This document shows positions 43,483-54,417 of a DNA stretch of 64,000 nt, in pieces (the stretch's first letter is position 1; every line of letters begins with the position of its first letter). The translations under genes were made by a program, and so were the position numbers. Origin of the DNA: Chitinophaga pinensis (GTDB lineage Bacteria; Bacteroidota; Bacteroidia; Chitinophagales; Chitinophagaceae). The notes beneath the pieces were generated by a model. The model searched no databases, was not told the DNA's origin, and saw only the letters and a program-made list of their open reading frames with translations. The stretch spans positions 1 to 64,000 of the forward strand of contig CAMCMP010000008.1 of the NCBI GenBank assembly GCA_945876095.1, given 5' to 3'.

Positions 43483-46400
43483 ATGTCAAAATCGAAAAAC
43501 AACTCCTCTAGCGAAATGGTTAGCAATGAATATATAGAAGTATTTGGAGCCAGAGAGCATAATCTAAAAAATTTAGATATTAAAATTCCTAAGAACCAGT
43601 TAGTGGTATTTACAGGGGTCAGTGGAAGTGGAAAATCTTCTCTTGCTTTTGACACCATTTATAATGAAGGTCAGCGGCGTTATATGGAAAGCTTTAGTGC
43701 CTATGCACGTCAGTTTATGGGTGATATGGAGCGACCAGATGTTGATAAGATAACAGGTCTTTCGCCAGTAATTTCGATAGAACAAAAAACAACTAATAAA
43801 AATCCACGAAGTACAGTGGGAACTATTACTGAAATTTATGATTTTCTTCGTTTGTTGTATGCAAGAGTAGGCGAAGCTTACAGCTACAATACAGAAAAAA
43901 AAATGGTCAAGTTTAGTGAGGAGGAAATTGTGATGGATATTTTTTCAAAATTTAAGGATAGAAATATAAGTTTATTAGCGCCATTGATTCGGGGAAGAAA
44001 GGGGCATTACCGTGAGTTGTTTGAAGATATTCGAAAGAAAGGTTTTTTGAAAGTAAGGATTGATGGAGAAATAAAAGATTTAGTTTCAAAAATGCAAGTT
44101 GACCGTTATAAAATACATGATATTGAAGTGGTAGTGGATAGATTGCCGGTGAATGAGGAAATGAAATTGAGATTAAGTCAAAGCGTACAGAAAACTTTAC
44201 AGATTGGGAAAGATTTACTATTTGTTGCACCTCAGTCAGTTTCTTCTTCTAACGAAAAGAAATTAAAGGAGGATACATCTAAAAAGAAAGCTTCAAAATC
44301 TTTAGAAGAAACTAATAATTCTAAAGATAATAATACGGTAGCGGTGTATAGCAAACAACTGATGTGTTTAGAAACTGGTATTAGTTATGAAGAGCCTTCT
44401 CCCAATGCATTTTCATTTAATAGTCCTTATGGAGCATGTCCTACTTGTAAGGGCTTGGGTAATGTATTTGCAATCAGTATGGAATCTGTATTACCAGATC
44501 GAAGTCTTTCTATTAAAGATGGCGGTATTGCCCCGTTAGGAGAAGAGCGTGAGGCATATCTATATAAAAATATCGAGACCATCGCTAAAAAAAATAAAAT
44601 TAGTCTAGATAAACCTATCAGTACTTTGTCTGATACAGCTTTGAATATCTTGTTGTATGCTAATCCCTTAGGTGGAAGTGAAAATGAAGACTTTACTTTA
44701 AGTGACAGTGGATTGGAGGCGGGATTTTCAAACAGCTCATCCATAGATCAAAATACATCAACGAATATTTCTGGTCCTGGTTCAGAATTTGAAGGAATTA
44801 TTCCAATGTTAAAAAGATGGTTTACCGCAAGTAATACTACTGAGGCAATGCGCAGTTGGGTAGAAAAATTTATGGAATTGAATAACTGTCCAACTTGTAA
44901 TGGAACTAGGTTAAGAAAGGAAAGCAGTTGGTTTAAGATAGATAATAAAAATATTTCCGAATTGAGTTCACTCAATCTCGACAAACTAGCCAAATGGTTT
45001 GAGGACATAGAAAATAGACTAAATAATAAGCAGAATACGATTGCTAAAGATGTGATAAAAGAGATTCGAGAAAGGTTGCAGTTTTTATTAGATGTAGGTT
45101 TAAGTTATTTAAGTATTAATCGATCTTCTAAAAGCTTGAGTGGTGGTGAATCACAGCGTATTAGACTGGCAACCCAGATAGGATCACAATTACAAGGAAT
45201 CACTTATATATTAGATGAGCCGAGTATTGGTTTGCATCAAAGAGATAACCAAAGATTACTCGGTGCCTTACAAAATTTAAGGGATATTGGAAATAGTGTA
45301 TTGGTGGTAGAGCATGATAAGGATATTATGTTGGCAGCAGATTTCTTAGTTGATATTGGTCCAAAAGCAGGTAAGCATGGGGGTGAGATAGTTGCAATGG
45401 GTACGCCTCAACAAGTTTTGGATTCCAACTCAGATACTGCACTTTATTTAAGTGGAAAAAAATCGATACAAGTTCCAAAGGAAAGAAGAAAGGGAAATGG
45501 CGATTTTATTGAGTTGAAAGGTGCAAAGGGGAATAACTTAAAAAATTTGAATGTAAAATTTCCATTAGGAAAACTTATTTTGGTAACCGGTGTAAGTGGG
45601 AGTGGAAAATCTACATTGATTAATGAAACACTTTACCCATTACTCAGTAAACATTGCTATGATTCAAAAACAAATCCACTTGAGTATAAGTCAATCATGG
45701 GTTTAGAACAAATTGATAAAGTGATAGAGATTGATCAATCTCCTATTGGAAGAACGCCAAGAAGTAATCCAGCAACCTACTGTGGATTTTTTACTGATAT
45801 CCGAACTTTATTTGCTGCAGTTCCTGAAGCGAAAATTCGTGGTTATACGGCAGGTCGTTTTTCATTTAATGTAAAAAGTGGTAGATGTAATATTTGCGAG
45901 GGAGGTGGAATGCGCGTAATTGAAATGAATTTTTTACCAGATGTGTATGTTCATTGTGAAAAGTGTAATGGAAAAAGATACAATCGTGAAACACTTGAAA
46001 TTCGGTACAAGGGCAAATCAATCAGTGATGTACTAGATATGACGGTAGATGAAGCGGTAGAATTTTTTCAGGCTGTACCCTTTATTTATCGTAAAATAAA
46101 AGTGTTGAAGGAAGTGGGTTTAGGGTATATTACTCTTGGACAGAGTGCTGTAACCCTTAGTGGTGGAGAAGCGCAGCGTGTTAAATTATCTACTGAATTG
46201 GGTAAAAAGGATACTGGAAAAACCTTTTATATTTTGGACGAACCTACTACAGGTCTTCATTTTCAGGATATACAACATTTGCTAGAAGTATTAAATAAGT
46301 TAGTGGAACGAGGCAATACTGTTTTAGTGATAGAACACAATATGGATGTAATTAAAGTGGCCGACCATATTATTGATATTGGACCGGAAGGGGGTGACGG

Positions 46401-46497
46401 AGGTGGTTTAGTTTTATTTGAGGGTGTACCCGAGGAGCTGATAAAAGTAAAGGTAAGTTTTACCGCACAGTATTTAAAACCAGAGTTAGTAGGCTAA
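43483..46497 (+). CDS. uvrA: Excinuclease ABC subunit A (UvrA)
   Basis: This 1004-residue DNA-damage sensor of nucleotide excision repair has two ABC ATPase modules: Walker A GVSGSGKSSLAF and GVSGSGKSTLIN, signatures SLSGGESQRIRLATQ and TLSGGEAQRVKLSTE, Walker B YILDEPSIGLH and ILDEPTTGLH. Zinc-finger Cys pairs are present (CPTCKGLG, CPTCNGTR, CNICEGGG, CEKCNGKR). It is about 60 residues longer than E. coli UvrA. The extra length lies in two low-complexity inserts, a Lys/Ser-rich one near residue 265-290 and a Ser/Asn-rich one near 405-435. It stands alone; 268 bp upstream show no further gene. Confidence 0.96.
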   Translation: MSKSKNNSSSEMVSNEYIEVFGAREHNLKNLDIKIPKNQLVVFTGVSGSGKSSLAFDTIYNEGQRRYMESFSAYARQFMGDMERPDVDKITGLSPVISIEQKTTNKNPRSTVGTITEIYDFLRLLYARVGEAYSYNTEKKMVKFSEEEIVMDIFSKFKDRNISLLAPLIRGRKGHYRELFEDIRKKGFLKVRIDGEIKDLVSKMQVDRYKIHDIEVVVDRLPVNEEMKLRLSQSVQKTLQIGKDLLFVAPQSVSSSNEKKLKEDTSKKKASKSLEETNNSKDNNTVAVYSKQLMCLETGISYEEPSPNAFSFNSPYGACPTCKGLGNVFAISMESVLPDRSLSIKDGGIAPLGEEREAYLYKNIETIAKKNKISLDKPISTLSDTALNILLYANPLGGSENEDFTLSDSGLEAGFSNSSSIDQNTSTNISGPGSEFEGIIPMLKRWFTASNTTEAMRSWVEKFMELNNCPTCNGTRLRKESSWFKIDNKNISELSSLNLDKLAKWFEDIENRLNNKQNTIAKDVIKEIRERLQFLLDVGLSYLSINRSSKSLSGGESQRIRLATQIGSQLQGITYILDEPSIGLHQRDNQRLLGALQNLRDIGNSVLVVEHDKDIMLAADFLVDIGPKAGKHGGEIVAMGTPQQVLDSNSDTALYLSGKKSIQVPKERRKGNGDFIELKGAKGNNLKNLNVKFPLGKLILVTGVSGSGKSTLINETLYPLLSKHCYDSKTNPLEYKSIMGLEQIDKVIEIDQSPIGRTPRSNPATYCGFFTDIRTLFAAVPEAKIRGYTAGRFSFNVKSGRCNICEGGGMRVIEMNFLPDVYVHCEKCNGKRYNRETLEIRYKGKSISDVLDMTVDEAVEFFQAVPFIYRKIKVLKEVGLGYITLGQSAVTLSGGEAQRVKLSTELGKKDTGKTFYILDEPTTGLHFQDIQHLLEVLNKLVERGNTVLVIEHNMDVIKVADHIIDIGPEGGDGGGLVLFEGVPEELIKVKVSFTAQYLKPELVG

Positions 46498-46770
46498 TTG
46501 CTTCAGAATAATTTTTAAAATAAATAGTCGACTTAAATTTAAATGAATCAAGTCCAAATAGAATGGCTAAATTAAAAAAGCAGTAAAGGATAAGCGTGAA
46601 GTTTTCTTGTGGTTCTAGAGGTTTACATCATACAAGAATGTTTGTTGTTTGCCCTTAGTAAACTTAAACGATATCACTTTACCAACTTGTCATCAAATAT
46701 ATATATTTATTTTGCAATAAGAGCAGAGGTCAAAAAATGCTTTAACTATTATTCCCTTGTCTTGTCAAGT

Positions 46771-47220
46771 TTATCTATAAAATAACATTTCAATGTGGGG
46801 GATATTGTCTTCCAAATAAGATTCGCTTATTTGAAGAAAACCCAATTGCTCATAGAATTTTTGCAAGTAAAGTTGTGCAGAAATCTTAATTGTTTTGCAG
46901 TTAAATTGTGTTAACGTATGAATGATTGCCTCTTTCATTAATTGTTTTCCATATCCTTTATTTCTATAGTGAGGAGAAGAAACTACTCGTCCGATACTTG
47001 CTTCTTTGTAGGAAGCCCCGGGCGGTAAAATACGACAATAGGCAACTAAGGTACCTCCATCCCAACCAGAGAGATGAAAACTAGTCGAATCTTTGCTATC
47101 TGCATCTTGGTAAATACAGTTTTGCTCTACTACAAAAACTTCGCTTCGTAATTGGAGGATAGCATATAGTTCATCTATGCTTAATTCATTATAGTAATTA
47201 AATTTCCACTTTAGTTGCAT
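46771..47220 (-). CDS. GNAT-family N-acetyltransferase, ElaA type
   Basis: This 149-residue acetyl-CoA-dependent acyltransferase has the ElaA-like start LSIDELYAILQLRSEVFVVEQNCIYQDAD. The acetyl-CoA loop region is IGRVVSSPHYRNKGYGKQLMKEAI, and the closing strand is LYLQKFYEQLGFLQISESYLEDNIPHIEM. The His-Ile-Glu-Met ending is typical of ElaA. The substrate is unknown. It is followed upstream on the same strand by a secreted protein gene; a 92-bp gap separates them, so co-transcription is uncertain. Confidence 0.88.
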   Translation of the reverse strand: MQLKWKFNYYNELSIDELYAILQLRSEVFVVEQNCIYQDADSKDSTSFHLSGWDGGTLVAYCRILPPGASYKEASIGRVVSSPHYRNKGYGKQLMKEAIIHTLTQFNCKTIKISAQLYLQKFYEQLGFLQISESYLEDNIPHIEMLFYR

Positions 47221-47312
47221 CTAATGATTAATTTATTAAATAAAAAATGCCTGAAATATATTTTTCATAGATCAATTTTAAAATAATAAAGATTGACGTT
47301 CTTATAGGGTAT

Positions 47313-48602
47313 CTATTTTTTTTGAGTAGATGTACTTTGAATTAAAGATAAAATTTCATCTAAAGAAATAGGTTTTTGCGCGTCGTCAATTTCAAGTACT
47401 ACACAATATCCTTTAGCTCCACCCGCTATTTGAAGGGCATCTGCTAATTTTTGTTGATCACTTTCTAATCTTTTTCCATCTTCATCGCTCCAGATTTCTT
47501 TGGTACACAAACAACCCATGGTAGGGGTTTGTGGATAATATTTTTCACCTACATAATAGCCTGGATCTATTGTTGTACCATGGGCAATTATTTCTGTACG
47601 TCCCGCTTTGCCTGCATAAAATGATTCATATAAAGGCAAATAATTAATGAGTTTGGCAGTTAATAGTTTCTTATACCAATCTTCTGTCCAGTTAGCATCT
47701 TTAATGGTAGGGTCATTAAAAAAATGTCGTATACTAGTTTCAAAAGGCATACTCAATTGAATATTGGAGGTAGGTCCAATAAAACTATTTCTACTGATAC
47801 TAAACCCATCCATCAAAAAAATTCCTTGAGGTGTATTTCCGTTGGTTAAAAATCCTGGAAGATTACTAATACTTCTAGCCAATTGAGGTACAGAAAATAT
47901 AGTACCATTTTCATCTTTGATAAAGTTGCCTACAGAGTCTCTTATTAATGCAATACCAGGATAATTTCTATTTTTTCGCTGAAAACTAAATAGGATAGTT
48001 TGGTTTTTTAAAAATTCAGTATCTAAAATATCAGAAATTGGAACAGTATTTTTTTCAAAGGAAGATGGATGAATGCGATACATTAATTGTTGTAGGATTG
48101 CTTCGTCTTTTTTATTTTTTATCAACTGGGTTATTTTATTCTCTAGTTGATTATTTGGAAAGGGGGTTAGTTTATTCTGCATTCTATAGGCTACACACAT
48201 AGCAAAGACCTTGGCATCCTCACAGCTGTTTAAAAGAGAGCTTACTTGTTTAATAAATTGATTGGGATAGTTGCTGAAAGCTAGCTCTAAAAGTGCTCTT
48301 TGAAAACTTGGACTTCTATTATCTATTGAATCTATAGCAGAGTTAATTTTTGCATTGATCCAGGGTGACTGGTAGCGGATTAACTCAATTGCCCAAAATG
48401 CATCTATCCAATTTTGTTCTGTATCAAATGAAAGTTGAAGGGATAAGTTTTTGGTAATGGTGTTTTGAACTAAATTCCTATAGAGGATATTTCTTTTTGC
48501 CCGAACGCCTTCTTTAAAAAAGACACTGCTGTCAGTTTGAGAAAATGAGGGGAATAAAAAGAAAAGGGTTACTATAACAGTCGTTAGGAGTAGTTTTTTC
48601 AT
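47313..48602 (-). CDS. Secreted protein of unknown function, L,D-transpeptidase-like C-terminus
   Basis: This 429-residue protein has a clear signal peptide (FFLFPSFSQ). The first half is helical, with repeat-like segments. The C-terminal part contains TPQGIFLMDGFS, IIAHGTTIDPG and PTMGCLCTKEIW. The spacing of HGT and a Gly-Cys motif is reminiscent of the YkuD L,D-transpeptidase active site (HG...SxGC). If real, it would act on peptidoglycan in the periplasm. This is inference from a short motif; the usual Ser-Lys-Arg context is not fully present. A TATTTTTG box lies directly before the start. Confidence 0.55.
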   Translation of the reverse strand: MKKLLLTTVIVTLFFLFPSFSQTDSSVFFKEGVRAKRNILYRNLVQNTITKNLSLQLSFDTEQNWIDAFWAIELIRYQSPWINAKINSAIDSIDNRSPSFQRALLELAFSNYPNQFIKQVSSLLNSCEDAKVFAMCVAYRMQNKLTPFPNNQLENKITQLIKNKKDEAILQQLMYRIHPSSFEKNTVPISDILDTEFLKNQTILFSFQRKNRNYPGIALIRDSVGNFIKDENGTIFSVPQLARSISNLPGFLTNGNTPQGIFLMDGFSISRNSFIGPTSNIQLSMPFETSIRHFFNDPTIKDANWTEDWYKKLLTAKLINYLPLYESFYAGKAGRTEIIAHGTTIDPGYYVGEKYYPQTPTMGCLCTKEIWSDEDGKRLESDQQKLADALQIAGGAKGYCVVLEIDDAQKPISLDEILSLIQSTSTQKK

Positions 48603-48671
48603 CTTTACAAAAATAAGTAAAGCCTTTTTGTTTTTAAATTTTGATTTTAAAAATATTCCATAATCTAAAAA

Positions 48672-49937
48672 TTAATAGCCATATTTATCTTTCCAAAGTG
48701 TTTTCAAATACTTCTGAAGTTCTTGTTCTCTGGGGTTATTGCCCGGTTTATAAAATGTGGTGCCTTTTAACTCTTCTGGTAAATACTCTTGTGGCGTAAA
48801 ATTATTTTCATAATTATGGGAGTATCTATAGTCCTTACCATAATTTAATTTCTTCATTAATTGGGTAGGAGCATTGCGAATAGCAAGTGGAACTTGAAGA
48901 TCACCCTGTTGTTGAACTGCAGATAAGGCCTCATTAATAGCCATATAGGAGGCATTGCTTTTTGCTGAACTGGCTAGGTAGGTTACACATTGTGATAAAA
49001 TGATTCTAGATTCTGGATAGCCTATTTTATTTACTGCATCAAAAGTTGCATTGGCTAGTAAAAGGGCATTAGGATTTGCATTTCCAATATCCTCACTTGC
49101 TAAAATCAATAATCTTCTAGCAATAAATTTAACATCTTCTCCTCCTTCAATCATTCTTGCTAGCCAGTATACAGCACCGTTAGGGTCACTACCTCGGATA
49201 GATTTTATCAGTGCTGAAATAATATCGTAATGCTGCTCTCCACTTTTGTCATAAATAGAAATGCGTTGCTGTGCAATTTGCATCACCGTTTCGTCTGTGA
49301 TGCAAATTTGTTCTCCGATTGTTTCGGTTACCAATTCTAATAAATTCAATAATTTCCGAGCATCTCCACCTGATATCTTTATTAGAGCAGCAGTCTCTTT
49401 TAGCTCAATTTTTTTTGTAATTAATATTTCATCTGTTTCTATTGCATGAGTAAGTAATTCAATTAAAGCTGGTTCATCTAGCGGTTTTAATACATAAACC
49501 TGACATCTACTGAGCAAGGCACTATTCACTTCAAAGGAAGGGTTTTCGGTAGTTGCTCCAATTAATATGATGGTTCCTTTTTCAACTGCTCCAAGCAATG
49601 CATCCTGCTGCCCTTTGTTAAACCGGTGAATTTCATCAATAAATAAAATAGCATTCAGTTGGTTTTTGGCAATTTCAATAACCTCACGAACATCTTTTAC
49701 TCCACTATTGATGGCACTTAGGGTATAAAAAGGTACTTGTAATGTTTGAGCAATAATATTGGCAATAGTGGTTTTGCCGACTCCAGGAGGACCCCATAAT
49801 ATCATACTAGGCACTTTTCCATTTTCGATAGCAGTCCTTAGGATACTTCCCTTTCCAGTAAGGTGAAGCTGACCAGCAAGGGCATTTAATGTAGCAGGTC
49901 GTAAGCGTTCTGCCAGTGGTATTTGGCTTTTTGTCAT
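48672..49937 (-). CDS. rarA: Replication-associated recombination protein RarA (MgsA)
   Basis: This 421-residue AAA+ ATPase acts at stalled replication forks. It has an N-terminal PLAERLRPATLNALAGQ, Walker A WGPPGVGKTT, Walker B LFIDEIHRFNKGQQDALL, sensor 1 IGATTENPSFEVNSALLSR, ISGGDARKLLNLLE and the C-terminal tetramerisation part (KSIRGSDPNGAVYWLARM, ASEDIGNANPNAL, NYGKDYRYSHNYENNF). Full length for the family. It is between a secreted protein gene and aspS on the same strand, separated from aspS by the aspS terminator. Confidence 0.95.
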   Translation of the reverse strand: MTKSQIPLAERLRPATLNALAGQLHLTGKGSILRTAIENGKVPSMILWGPPGVGKTTIANIIAQTLQVPFYTLSAINSGVKDVREVIEIAKNQLNAILFIDEIHRFNKGQQDALLGAVEKGTIILIGATTENPSFEVNSALLSRCQVYVLKPLDEPALIELLTHAIETDEILITKKIELKETAALIKISGGDARKLLNLLELVTETIGEQICITDETVMQIAQQRISIYDKSGEQHYDIISALIKSIRGSDPNGAVYWLARMIEGGEDVKFIARRLLILASEDIGNANPNALLLANATFDAVNKIGYPESRIILSQCVTYLASSAKSNASYMAINEALSAVQQQGDLQVPLAIRNAPTQLMKKLNYGKDYRYSHNYENNFTPQEYLPEELKGTTFYKPGNNPREQELQKYLKTLWKDKYGY

Positions 49938-50076
49938 ATCAGTAAGTTAGTAAATATTTATGGAAGGCGACTTTTATCAGGTGTATAAATACTAATTCTC
50001 CCTTAAATTTTTATTCTATAACTATTTTTTGCTAGCCCTATTTTATTAATAAAAAGTGGCGAGTTTGATTTATTAA

Positions 50077-50105
50077 AATAGGGCTTGAAAAAATCAAGCC
50101 CTATT
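50077..50105 (-). terminator. Terminator of aspS
   Basis: AATAGGGCTTGA (50077-50088) and TCAAGCCCTATT (50094-50105) make a 12-bp perfect stem. On the minus strand it lies 26 bp after the aspS stop codon and is followed by TTTAATAAAT. Confidence 0.85.
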
Positions 50106-50130
50106 ATTAAATATAATTTATTTAAAAAAA

Positions 50131-51984
50131 TTATTTCAAATTCAATTTGATCTGTAATTCATCAAATTGTTTAGCATCGATGGTTGAAGGTGCATCTAAC
50201 ATTACATCTCGACCACTGTTGTTTTTTGGAAATGCAATAAAATCTCTAATACTTTCACTGCCTCCTAATAAGGCACATAATCTATCAAATCCAAAAGCAA
50301 GTCCACCGTGTGGCGGTGCTCCATATTCGAAGGCGCCTAGTAAAAATCCGAATTTGTGTTGTTGCTCTTCTGAATCCATTCCTAAGGCGGCAAACATTTT
50401 TTCTTGTAAGTTTCGCTGAAAAATTCGAATAGAACCACCACCAATTTCATTGCCATTTAAAACCATATCATAGGCATTGGCTTTAATTCCTGCATAGGGG
50501 TGAGCTAAGTATTCAGCTGCATTTTCTATCACCGGATTGTTGTTGATCATAATGTCGATGTGATCAGGTTTAGGAGAGGTAAATGGATGGTGACGAGCTA
50601 CCCATCTGTTGTCTTCTTCTGCATATTCAAACAATGGAAAATCAAGTACCCATAACAATTTAAAATGATCAGCCTTGCGCAGTCCAAGTCTTTCTCCTAA
50701 ATACATTCTTAAATCACTGGTTGCTTTTCTTGTTTTTTCTTCTGCTCCCGCTAATATCAAAACAAGATCACCTGCATTTGCTTTTGCTACATCCGCAATT
50801 GCTTTCAATTTTTCTGGACTATAAAATTTATCTACACTACTTTTATAAGTACCATCTGCATTGCATTTTATAAAAACCAATCCCTTCATTCCTATCTGCG
50901 GACGTTTTACCCATTCTGTCAATTCATCTGTTTGTTTACGGGTATATTCACTGCAACCCGGAACAGCGATCGCCAATACGGTCTCTGCTTCATCAAATAC
51001 TGGAAAGGTAAGTAAGTCGCCTTCAATACCTTGCAATTCAAAAGCAGAGCCATGCAATGCATTTTTTTTATTTACAAAACTATGCTGAGGAAATTTCAGG
51101 TTAGCAATTTGTAAGTCAAAGCGAATGTCTGGTTTATCATTTCCGAATTTCCACATGGCATCTTCCCAAGTCATACGCTCTACCACATCAGTGTAGTCTA
51201 TATTTTTGACATCTTTGAAAATACGTTTAACAAGTCCTTCAAACATGTTCAAAATATCTTCCTGCTCTACAAAACTCATTTCACAATCTATCTGAGTAAA
51301 TTCTGGTTGCCTATCTGCACGAAGATCCTCGTCACGAAAACATTTTACTATTTGATAGTAGCGGTCATAACCAGATACCATCAATAGCTGTTTGAATGTC
51401 TGAGGACTTTGGGGTAAAGCATAAAACTGTCCGGGGTTCATTCTGCTGGGTACTACAAAATCTCTTGCTCCTTCTGGGGTAGACTTAATTAGAAAAGGAG
51501 TTTCAATATCCATGAAATTATTTTCATGTAAATAGTTTCTTGTACTGCGACCAACAGCATAGCGCAATTCTAAATTCTTTTTTACACTGTTTCTGCGTAA
51601 ATCTAAAAAACGGTATTTCATTCTTAGCTCGTCACCACCATCGGTATCATCTTGAATACTAAAAGGAGGTACAGCAGATTTATTTAGAATGGAAAATTCT
51701 GAGATGGTAATTTCAATATCACCAGTAGGTATATTTGGATTTTTATTACTTCTTTCGTTAACGATACCTTTTACCTGAATTACAAATTCTCTACCCAAGG
51801 GGTTAGCATCTAGCAATTCATTGAGGGATTCAGAAAATAATAATTGGGTGATACCATAACGGTCACGGATATCCACAAAAGTAATACTGCCAAATTTTCG
51901 GATGGTTTGTACCCATCCGCTGAGGGTAACTTCTTTTTTTACATCGGTGATCCTTAATTCGCCACAAGTATGAGAACGATACAT
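50131..51984 (-). CDS. aspS: Aspartyl-tRNA synthetase
   Basis: This 617-residue class II aminoacyl-tRNA synthetase has an anticodon-binding OB domain first ([31 protein letters not shown]), the class II motif 2 ([23 protein letters not shown]), the bacterial GAD insertion (about residues 300-430) and motif 3 ([16 protein letters not shown]). The length is slightly above the usual 580-600. It charges tRNA-Asp (and possibly Asn, depending on the genome). It is followed by its own terminator. Confidence 0.96.
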   Translation of the reverse strand: MYRSHTCGELRITDVKKEVTLSGWVQTIRKFGSITFVDIRDRYGITQLLFSESLNELLDANPLGREFVIQVKGIVNERSNKNPNIPTGDIEITISEFSILNKSAVPPFSIQDDTDGGDELRMKYRFLDLRRNSVKKNLELRYAVGRSTRNYLHENNFMDIETPFLIKSTPEGARDFVVPSRMNPGQFYALPQSPQTFKQLLMVSGYDRYYQIVKCFRDEDLRADRQPEFTQIDCEMSFVEQEDILNMFEGLVKRIFKDVKNIDYTDVVERMTWEDAMWKFGNDKPDIRFDLQIANLKFPQHSFVNKKNALHGSAFELQGIEGDLLTFPVFDEAETVLAIAVPGCSEYTRKQTDELTEWVKRPQIGMKGLVFIKCNADGTYKSSVDKFYSPEKLKAIADVAKANAGDLVLILAGAEEKTRKATSDLRMYLGERLGLRKADHFKLLWVLDFPLFEYAEEDNRWVARHHPFTSPKPDHIDIMINNNPVIENAAEYLAHPYAGIKANAYDMVLNGNEIGGGSIRIFQRNLQEKMFAALGMDSEEQQHKFGFLLGAFEYGAPPHGGLAFGFDRLCALLGGSESIRDFIAFPKNNSGRDVMLDAPSTIDAKQFDELQIKLNLK

Positions 51985-52263
51985 GAAAAATATTTTATGT
52001 TGGAAAGTTATTTAGCTAGCAGTCAGTATCCAAAGGCTTTGCTTAAGAAGATTTTTAAAGACCTTCGGCGAATGGAGTTACTGGAATTTAGCGGTTGCAA
52101 ATATACATAGAGAAAGTGAAGGGCGGTGAGTCACCGGTTTGCCATGTCAAGGCGATACAATATTATAAGCCTATTTTATAATCCCCCAATATCTAGTTTA
52201 GCCTTTTTTATCAAGTATAAATTACTGACTAACATAGTTTTATAAAGATTTTATCTTTGCATA

Positions 52264-52659
52264 CTACATAGTTTCATGCATTTCTTTATGGCGAGGTTTC
52301 CACCATAAATAATAGTAGCCAAGAATACCTATGCCCAATGTAAAGGGGATGATAGCTAGGTGCTTATAAGTTATATCACCATATACAAGTAAAGCATCAA
52401 AATGTAAAAATTCACTGATCATCCAATAAGAATTTGCTGAAATCCAAAGAACCATTGCAGAATTATGGCATACCTCACTTATATATTGTCTAGTGCGAGC
52501 AGTGATAATGATAGCAATAATCAGGGTGGGAAAGATCATGGCTATTCCTAGCGGTCGCCAAATCATACACCAGCTAATGTCTTTAAATAGCCAAAATACA
52601 ATATGTAAATTTTCCATTTTCCTAAACCGAACCGGAATTGAATATTCTTCATTTTTCAT
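52264..52659 (-). CDS. Small membrane protein of unknown function
   Basis: This protein is 131 residues (or 117 if the start is Met15, MENLHIVFWLFKD). Four hydrophobic segments are visible: IWRPLGIAMIFPTLIIAIIIT, SAMVLWISANSYWMI, HLAIIPFTLGIGILGYYYL and an N-terminal amphipathic one. Conserved-looking Trp and His residues (ENLHIVFWLFKDISWCM, WISANSYWM) suggest a specific membrane role. I do not recognise a named family. It follows the M14 peptidase gene on the same strand at a gap of only 27 bp, though in divergent order of function. Confidence 0.65.
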   Translation of the reverse strand: MKNEEYSIPVRFRKMENLHIVFWLFKDISWCMIWRPLGIAMIFPTLIIAIIITARTRQYISEVCHNSAMVLWISANSYWMISEFLHFDALLVYGDITYKHLAIIPFTLGIGILGYYYLWWKPRHKEMHETM

Positions 52660-52686
52660 GAATGAAACTTTAAGTAAAAAATATTT

Positions 52687-54417
52687 TTATAGTACCAACC
52701 TATACACTGGGTAACGCAGATGAGCCTGTTCGTAATAGATGGAATTTTTATAAATAAAATCTAACTGAGCATGCGAATTGTTTGCAAAAATCGGATCTAG
52801 CTGTTTTTTATCAATTAATTTTTGTTGCAAAACAGAATCATTTTTTAAGACTTCGCCGGCAACATCTTCCCATCGATAATCGCTGTATCCTTCTTTTTGT
52901 TGAAGAATGGCATCAAAAAAATTCCAGGCAAAAAAACTATCATCTCCTTGCGGTTCTAACATCTCTACAATATATCGATTGGCAAGCTGGTTCATAGGAA
53001 TATACCAGTCACCTTTGCGAAATTGAATTAATTTTTTGGAAACTATTGTCTTTACTTGGCTATTTCTATGATGCTTTTCATAAGGTTGCAAACTAGATTT
53101 ATAGTCTACAATATGAGATACTTCTACCTCTATCAAACTGTCTTTATTTAATTGCTGAATGCTTACTCCATTTAGGCGAAGTAGATCTATTACTGAATTC
53201 CATCCACTAGGAATAATATAGGCGATTGGTTTGTTGATTATTTTGTTAGGTAGAAATACATCAAATAACTTGACATTTTTAGTGAATGGCAACTGATGAT
53301 CGTAATACATTTTTTGCAAACCAGTAGCAGTACTTTTTTTAAAGGCTTGTTCATAACCGCTAAAGCTAACCAATGAATAATCGCTAGAGTCTGACTTCCA
53401 GCCTAGGGCAAATGATGTGGATTCTTTTACGGCCGCTCTGGCAATTTTCCTTTCCTGTATAATTGATTCTGCATTAACACTTGCCTTCTCAATCATTGTT
53501 TGCATTAATGCATAAGTGCAAAGCACTCTATCTTTAAAAGGTTTAAGCATATGTGTTTCAGGCATAAAGGCAATGGTTTGAAACAATGCAGCATAGCCTG
53601 AAGAGTATCTTGGTGGATCATAAAACATTTCCATTCCGATTTCGGGTTGGGCAGATTCGAAATTTACATAAGGAATCATATTATGTCCTTTTTTACTCAT
53701 GTCTGCATAAAGTTGAGGTTCAAAAACATTTTTCAACCATCGACCAAGTCTTTCACCTAATTTGTTATATTGGGTGGTTAGTAAAGTCATTGTTGGTTGA
53801 TAATCGGCACCATCACTAACATGATTGTCAATCAGAATATCAGGATCTAATAAATGAAAAATTTCTGCAAATGACTTAGCTTCTCTGCTATCACATTTTG
53901 TAAAATCGCGATTTAAATCTAAGTTTTGCGAATTACCCCGAAAGCCATATTCAAGAGGACCATTTTGATTTACTCTTGAAGTACTTCCGCGGTTTAAACA
54001 ACCTCCAATATTGTATACAGGAATAAATGCCAGGAAAACATTCTTAGGAACTATTATTTTTTTTGCAACAATATCTCTTACCAATAGCATACTTGCATCA
54101 ATGCCATCTGGCTCTCCGGGATGAATACCATTGTTTATTAATAGTACTACATTTTTTTTTCGATCCAACTGATTGATTGAAAAATTTGCATTTGCATTAA
54201 CCAAAACTAAGTGCAGTGGAAGTCCTGCATCCGTGGTTCCCATTTTTCTAACCGATACTAAAGGAGAGATTTTGCTGAGTTGCTTGTAGAAAGCAATGGC
54301 TTCATAATAGGTAGCCGATTCTTTTCCGTTAGTTTTTTCAAAACGGGTTTGCTGCGACAATAAGGGAGATGCACCCAACAAAAATAAAATTGATAACACA
54401 AAGTGACTTAGTTTCAT
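52687..54417 (-). CDS. Secreted M14-family zinc carboxypeptidase
   Basis: The ORF opens at 54462, but Met16 (54417) starts a clean signal peptide (KLSHFVLSILFLLGASPLLSQQ), giving 576 residues. M14 metallopeptidase features: the zinc motif NNGIHPGEPDG (HxxE), substrate-binding GNSQNLDLNRDF, the zinc His in LIDNHVSDGAD, and a catalytic Glu candidate in FMPETHM. The C-terminal half (about 350-576) is not part of the catalytic domain. Likely trims peptides in the periplasm or outside the cell. The promoter box TAGTTTTG lies at 54443-54436 on the minus strand. Confidence 0.88.
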   Translation of the reverse strand: MKLSHFVLSILFLLGASPLLSQQTRFEKTNGKESATYYEAIAFYKQLSKISPLVSVRKMGTTDAGLPLHLVLVNANANFSINQLDRKKNVVLLINNGIHPGEPDGIDASMLLVRDIVAKKIIVPKNVFLAFIPVYNIGGCLNRGSTSRVNQNGPLEYGFRGNSQNLDLNRDFTKCDSREAKSFAEIFHLLDPDILIDNHVSDGADYQPTMTLLTTQYNKLGERLGRWLKNVFEPQLYADMSKKGHNMIPYVNFESAQPEIGMEMFYDPPRYSSGYAALFQTIAFMPETHMLKPFKDRVLCTYALMQTMIEKASVNAESIIQERKIARAAVKESTSFALGWKSDSSDYSLVSFSGYEQAFKKSTATGLQKMYYDHQLPFTKNVKLFDVFLPNKIINKPIAYIIPSGWNSVIDLLRLNGVSIQQLNKDSLIEVEVSHIVDYKSSLQPYEKHHRNSQVKTIVSKKLIQFRKGDWYIPMNQLANRYIVEMLEPQGDDSFFAWNFFDAILQQKEGYSDYRWEDVAGEVLKNDSVLQQKLIDKKQLDPIFANNSHAQLDFIYKNSIYYEQAHLRYPVYRLVL

